NCBI GenBank assembly: GCA_947568835.1
Contig: OX387612.1
Span: 4,340,001-4,404,000, forward strand
Reading direction: 5' to 3'
From: Protonemura montana
Taxonomy: Eukaryota; Arthropoda; Insecta; Plecoptera; Nemouridae
Length of the DNA: 64,000 nt
The translations under genes were made by a program, and so were the position numbers. Position 1 is the stretch's first letter. Every line of letters starts with the position of its first letter. The notes beneath the pieces were generated by a model, which was given only the letters and a program-made list of their open reading frames with translations, was not told the origin of the DNA and did no database searches. Shown here piece by piece: positions 60,283-64,000 of this stretch.

Positions 60283-62318
60283 AATGCATTACAATTTCTG
60301 ATTTATTAATGAGAGAAACATAAATAGCCTATCCCTTCCATATGGTAACTCCCTTGCAAGGCTTTGCAGCCATAATACTATCAATTTTACAGTTAGCATA
60401 AGCAGTTAACCATCTTCGTGAAAAATACTAACTGAAATACTCTAACGACAAAAATTGTAGCTGACCAGGAGTGGAATCACTATGATCTTTACTCGCAGAT
60501 TACTTCGCACTTGAAACTGGTTTGTGCTCAATTAATTGTAGAGGTTTGTGAAAAAGGATCATTGCAAGCGCCATCAGGTAGTACTTACTGTTACCACGTG
60601 TTGCCGCCTCGTTTGCTCAGCAGTAAGCTTAACATAATGCTGACTCTTAGCCCAACGAGAATACATTTCCAGCCTTGTTTATTCATCCGTACAACCGGAC
60701 AACCTTGTTCCATCAAGCTTAAAAAAAAATGGGGATGCTTAGAGCAAACGGTGGAATATAAACTGAGTCGTGACAAAAGGTCTTTAGAACTCTACAGAAT
60801 GGAGCTACAAAAAAAGACAAAGAAACTGGTAAATTTAACACTGGTCAGACCACAGCAAGAATACTGCCTAAGGAAGAAGAACCCCTTCACCAAAGAGGCC
60901 AAACAACGTCAAGTAGAGGTACCGAAGAGAGCTGGACAGCACGTTGGGAAGTCGTCCGGAATTTCTCTGGTTCTACGGAACTCGTAAAAACCCTCAACTG
61001 GGAGCCACTATCTGGGAAAATAGTACTAGCCAGGATTGTAGAAATATCCCAAGCCCACAGCTGGATGCCTTGCTCAAAAAACCCAACTACATTGGGAGAT
61101 GGGACAAATACATAAAAGATACAATTACTTTAACCTCAAAACGATGCTGCGAAATTCTCACTCGCAGAGAAAGGAATCTGGTTTGGAACAATCTTCCGAA
61201 TAAGGAAATGTTCCTACTACTTAAGAACAGCAGGGAGATAAAGGAACAGTTCAAAGGATTATTGTCATGGTTACTGGAACCAGCGGACATGTCTAAGCAT
61301 GAGGACAATGAACAAACAATTCACAATTAGGGCACATTGTACAGTGTTTAATGATAAAATGTCTTTGCATAAATCTCTTGACAAATAAAACATAAGATGT
61401 GTTACTAGCTCTTTTGAGATTCCGACAGATAACACATATTTAATACTAGACGGATGTTTATCGATAGATTCAATTAGGTTCTCCGAGATTACATTTTTAC
61501 AATATACATGAGCGACACCAAGTGATTTATCTACGACTCGATGAGGCAGGTAAAGTAAATTACACATTATACAAAAGGTCCGATGCGTGCTCTATTCAGT
61601 ATTCGACTCGAAATCGACGCCGAGACGGCTCGATCGAAACCGTGGCTCAGTCCTAGCCGATTTCAGCATGTTGAAAAGCAGTGCCTTTCGAGAGACCTTC
61701 GCCGAATCTCGATACCGCTCGTGAGAGCCGGGTAAACGAATGCCCTATCCATTATTTGAGTATTGATAATCATTCCTTTTTGCTAACAAAGCATTAATAT
61801 AAAAATATTGTTACTAGTCTCTGTGAAGCGATCAACGCGACACGGAGCTGAGAGATTCCTCGTCGATCCAGCGATCAGAACTCGGAACAGGAAGAGACAT
61901 CAAGTGCACGGACATAAATGTACGAGTTGAAACCGTGTCAGCTAAGTCGCTAATTGTTCGATAAAATGATAATATCAACGGAGGGCGCAATTCATCGGGA
62001 GGAAAAAAATTCGAGGGCCGTGCGGCCGTTTCACTACGTGGACGCGGCTGGCTTCGCTCGTAACTAAATAAAGATAATCTCTTCTCGCGGGGATACACCT
62101 AGTTTGTAAAAAATACGTTGCGTTTACGCAGCGACCGTGGGCTTTGTATAAAAACAAACGGAATCGAAGCGAACTATTTAAACAGACGGAGTGGATCGAA
62201 CGTATCGGGGCGATTCAGTCGCCCTCTTTGGTATGCAAAATAAACTTCGGGGCTGGCTTCGGACTCAGCTCCCCGTTGATTGAGGGAATGTTCGCCTGTG
62301 AGGCTTCGGGGATGAGAT
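60283..62318. other. Region between the P450 and RapGEF genes (tail to tail)
   Basis: Contains an interspersed repeat at 60540-60640 (shared with 30202-30310) and an unidentified coding-like stretch at about 60700-61330. The sequence from about 61350 to 62318 is probably partly RapGEF 3' UTR. No RNA gene was recognised. Confidence 0.5.
60700..61330 (+). pseudogene. Unidentified coding-like remnant, probably mobile-element derived
   Basis: Two overlapping frames (to about 60987, and 60944-61330) read Lys/Glu-rich, protein-like sequence such as NYIGRWDKYIKDTITLTSKR and RRERNLVWNNLPNKEMF. This looks like one protein split by a frameshift. It follows the 60540-60640 repeat. I do not recognise the family. 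The lack of introns, the frameshift and the repeat context suggest a decayed element. Confidence 0.35.
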
Positions 62319-64000
62319 TCAGACGGCAGACACCTGGGCATCTTCGTCATCTGAAAAAAAGATCGCAAATTAGACAACAAGAAAGATGCGACAGTTCATG
62401 ATATGTGTATTGTGTATGTTATAATGATTGTGGCAAAGTACACTAACACGGTCCCAAACGCTCTTAAACAACGTTTCGGAGCGATTTTAACCAATGTTTT
62501 TAACTTAAAAACAATGATTTTTCAATGACACTGTAAAACAAAAAGTTTAGACGTCAAACGAAGAACTAGAAAGGTGTTTTTAACAATGTGTTTGCTTCGA
62601 AACAGAATATTTTGTGCCTTAGGAAAATACAGAAATTGATGGAACTACTTTCTTCGACTTTCGTCTTTGAACTGCGGATAGGGCTGAGAGAAAATAGCGG
62701 AGGTTGCTAAATAAAATTTGTTTTATGTGACAGATTAAAAAAAGCCTTCCGAATTCACAAACAAATTCAAATTTAACTTTGCATCATACATACACTTTTT
62801 AAACCTTTCAAAATTTCGGCTTATCGGAGAAAATCAATCTGTCAGTAAAATCTATCGTTAAGGGCCAATTAAACAAGATTTGAACAGTGTTGCTAAAATC
62901 AGCCATTAGTGTGTCAATGAAATGGAGAAGGGAAGAAGTATTCTCTCTAACAAAGAGATAAATCTCGACTCACCATCTTCCTCGGGATCTGTCTGGTAGA
63001 AGGCGGTGCCCTCATGGGAATGCGCCCGGCCAAGGCGGTGAAGTCGTGCCATTTGCGCCGCAACGCTGTACGCTGGCGGCTGCCTGGCGCGCGCAGGGGG
63101 GCCCATAACGCAACCTGCGCAGGAAAAACGTACCACGTTATTAAGGTTCAGAGGCCCAAAACAACAAGCATAGGAGATTCAATGGTGCCATAGAGACGCT
63201 GAGATCGCCTGACAGCTTCTCAATTCTGCTATCTTGTGTTACCACGGGTATATCATGGCCTAGCATAGGAGATTCAATGGTAGATTCTACGTTTGGTAGC
63301 CATGGAGATGCTGAGATCGCCTGACAGAGCTTCTCAATTCTGCTATCTTATGTTACCATGGGTATATCATGGCCTAGCATAGGAGATTCAATGGTAGATT
63401 CTACGTTTGGTAGCCATGGAGATGCTGAGATCGCCTGACAGAGCTTCTCAATACTGCTATCTTATGTTACCACGGGTATATCATGGCCTAGCATAGGAGG
63501 TTCAATGGTAGATTCAACGTTTGGTAGCCATGGAGATGCTGAGATCGCCTGACAGAGCTTCTCAATTCTGCTATCTTATGTTACCACGGGTATATCATGG
63601 CCTAGCATAGGAGGTTCAATGGTAGATTCAACGTTTGGTAGCCATGGAGATGCTGAGATCGCCTGAGAGAGCTTCTCAAATTTTGTTTCTTACATAGGCA
63701 ATACATATCAACGCAGAAATTGGCGCGCTAAGTTAAATACAATTTGAATGTCAATATCCGTGGCACGAAATAAAACCAGGAAAAATTACTTTGGTACACA
63801 ACATGAAATTAAATTTTTTTTAGCGCAGCTATTCTTCCATACGGATGGAACATCTAAGTCTGCACGAACAAAGCGTTATCACTCATTAGAAAATGCCCGA
63901 GACCTTTTGAAAACATCCTTGGCAACATCGGAAGTCCTCGGCTCCTGCCTACCTTGCATGGCCGAATGTCGTCGTCCCTGCAACGGTGACAGGTTGCCGA
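62319..64000 (-). CDS. RAPGEF2/6-like: RapGEF2/6 (PDZ-GEF) C-terminal exons, partial
   Basis: Exons in transcript order: 64000 (window edge)-63953, 63114-62974, 62350-62319, all with AG/GT borders and phase 1. The joined tail contains QGRRHSAMQGCVMGPPARAR, QPPAYSVAAQMARLHR, YQTDPEEDDDEDAQVSAV, then TGA at 62321-62319. It matches the known layout of the vertebrate RAPGEF2 tail: a KPPDYNVALQ-like segment, then a short variable stretch, then an acidic run and the terminal QVSAV PDZ ligand. These proteins activate Rap1/Rap2 at junctions, and the C-terminal SAV binds PDZ scaffolds such as MAGI. The catalytic domains lie outside the window. The intron between the first two exons holds an inverted 114-bp array. 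Confidence 0.82.
63160..63680 (-). repeat. 114-bp satellite array, about 4.5 copies (RapGEF intron)
   Basis: Same unit and orientation as 14455-14845 (ggaggttcaatggtagattc, aacgtttggtagccatgg, gagatcgcctgacagagctt), and the inverse of 1041-1583. It lies about 49 kb from the nearest other copy. Confidence 0.9.

Overview
The window is animal nuclear DNA. It carries multi-exon genes with GT-AG introns, conserved metazoan proteins, non-LTR and hAT transposon remnants, and SINE-like repeats. Short TTAGG/CCTAA runs (for example 44946-44967) and the gene set suggest an arthropod with a moderately compact genome, possibly a non-insect hexapod or crustacean. The species cannot be fixed from sequence alone.

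Layout. (1) 188-15776 (+): an EFA6/PSD-type Arf6 exchange factor (Sec7-PH-coiled coil), 15 exons, cut at its 5' end by the window edge. (2) 15777-22650: AT-rich, repeat-poor DNA, perhaps partly a long 3' UTR. (3) 23272-34114 (-): a complete acid sphingomyelinase, 9 exons, 616 aa. (4) 35814-44641 (+): Elongator subunit ELP5, 3 exons, 274 aa. Its 7.2-kb first intron holds a LINE and, on the opposite strand, an adhesion-GPCR-like gene (37910-40521) whose frame is broken by a 52-bp tandem duplication. (5) 46193-48089 (-): a Scratch/Snail-like five-zinc-finger protein, 2 exons, 391 aa. (6) 49062-60282 (+): a complete CYP2-clan-like cytochrome P450, 8 exons, 487 aa. (7) 62319-64000 (-): the C-terminal exons of a RapGEF2/6 (PDZ-GEF) protein ending in a PDZ-binding VSAV tail. 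Exon joins were set by reading frame, intron phase and protein similarity. The summed exon lengths of the four genes that are complete in the window are exact multiples of three.

The introns are the unusual part. Almost every large intron is filled by a minisatellite or mobile element. Array families with 41-, 49- and 114-bp units recur in different introns or genes, often inverted. A SINE-like family carries the 3' two-thirds of 5S rRNA, including box A / IE / box C-like sequence. Its 91-bp 5S-bearing module is tandemly expanded from 1 to about 50 copies, so one SINE occupies almost all of a 5.3-kb P450 intron. Other elements are a tRNA-derived foldback family, a second foldback family, a decayed hAT element nested inside a long-TIR MITE, and two 5'-truncated LINEs. 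Several insertions lie within tens of bases of splice sites.

The genes do not form a pathway. EFA6 and RapGEF are both small-GTPase exchange factors with membrane or scaffold roles. Acid sphingomyelinase is lysosomal or secreted, ELP5 acts in tRNA wobble-uridine modification, and the P450 is a microsomal monooxygenase.
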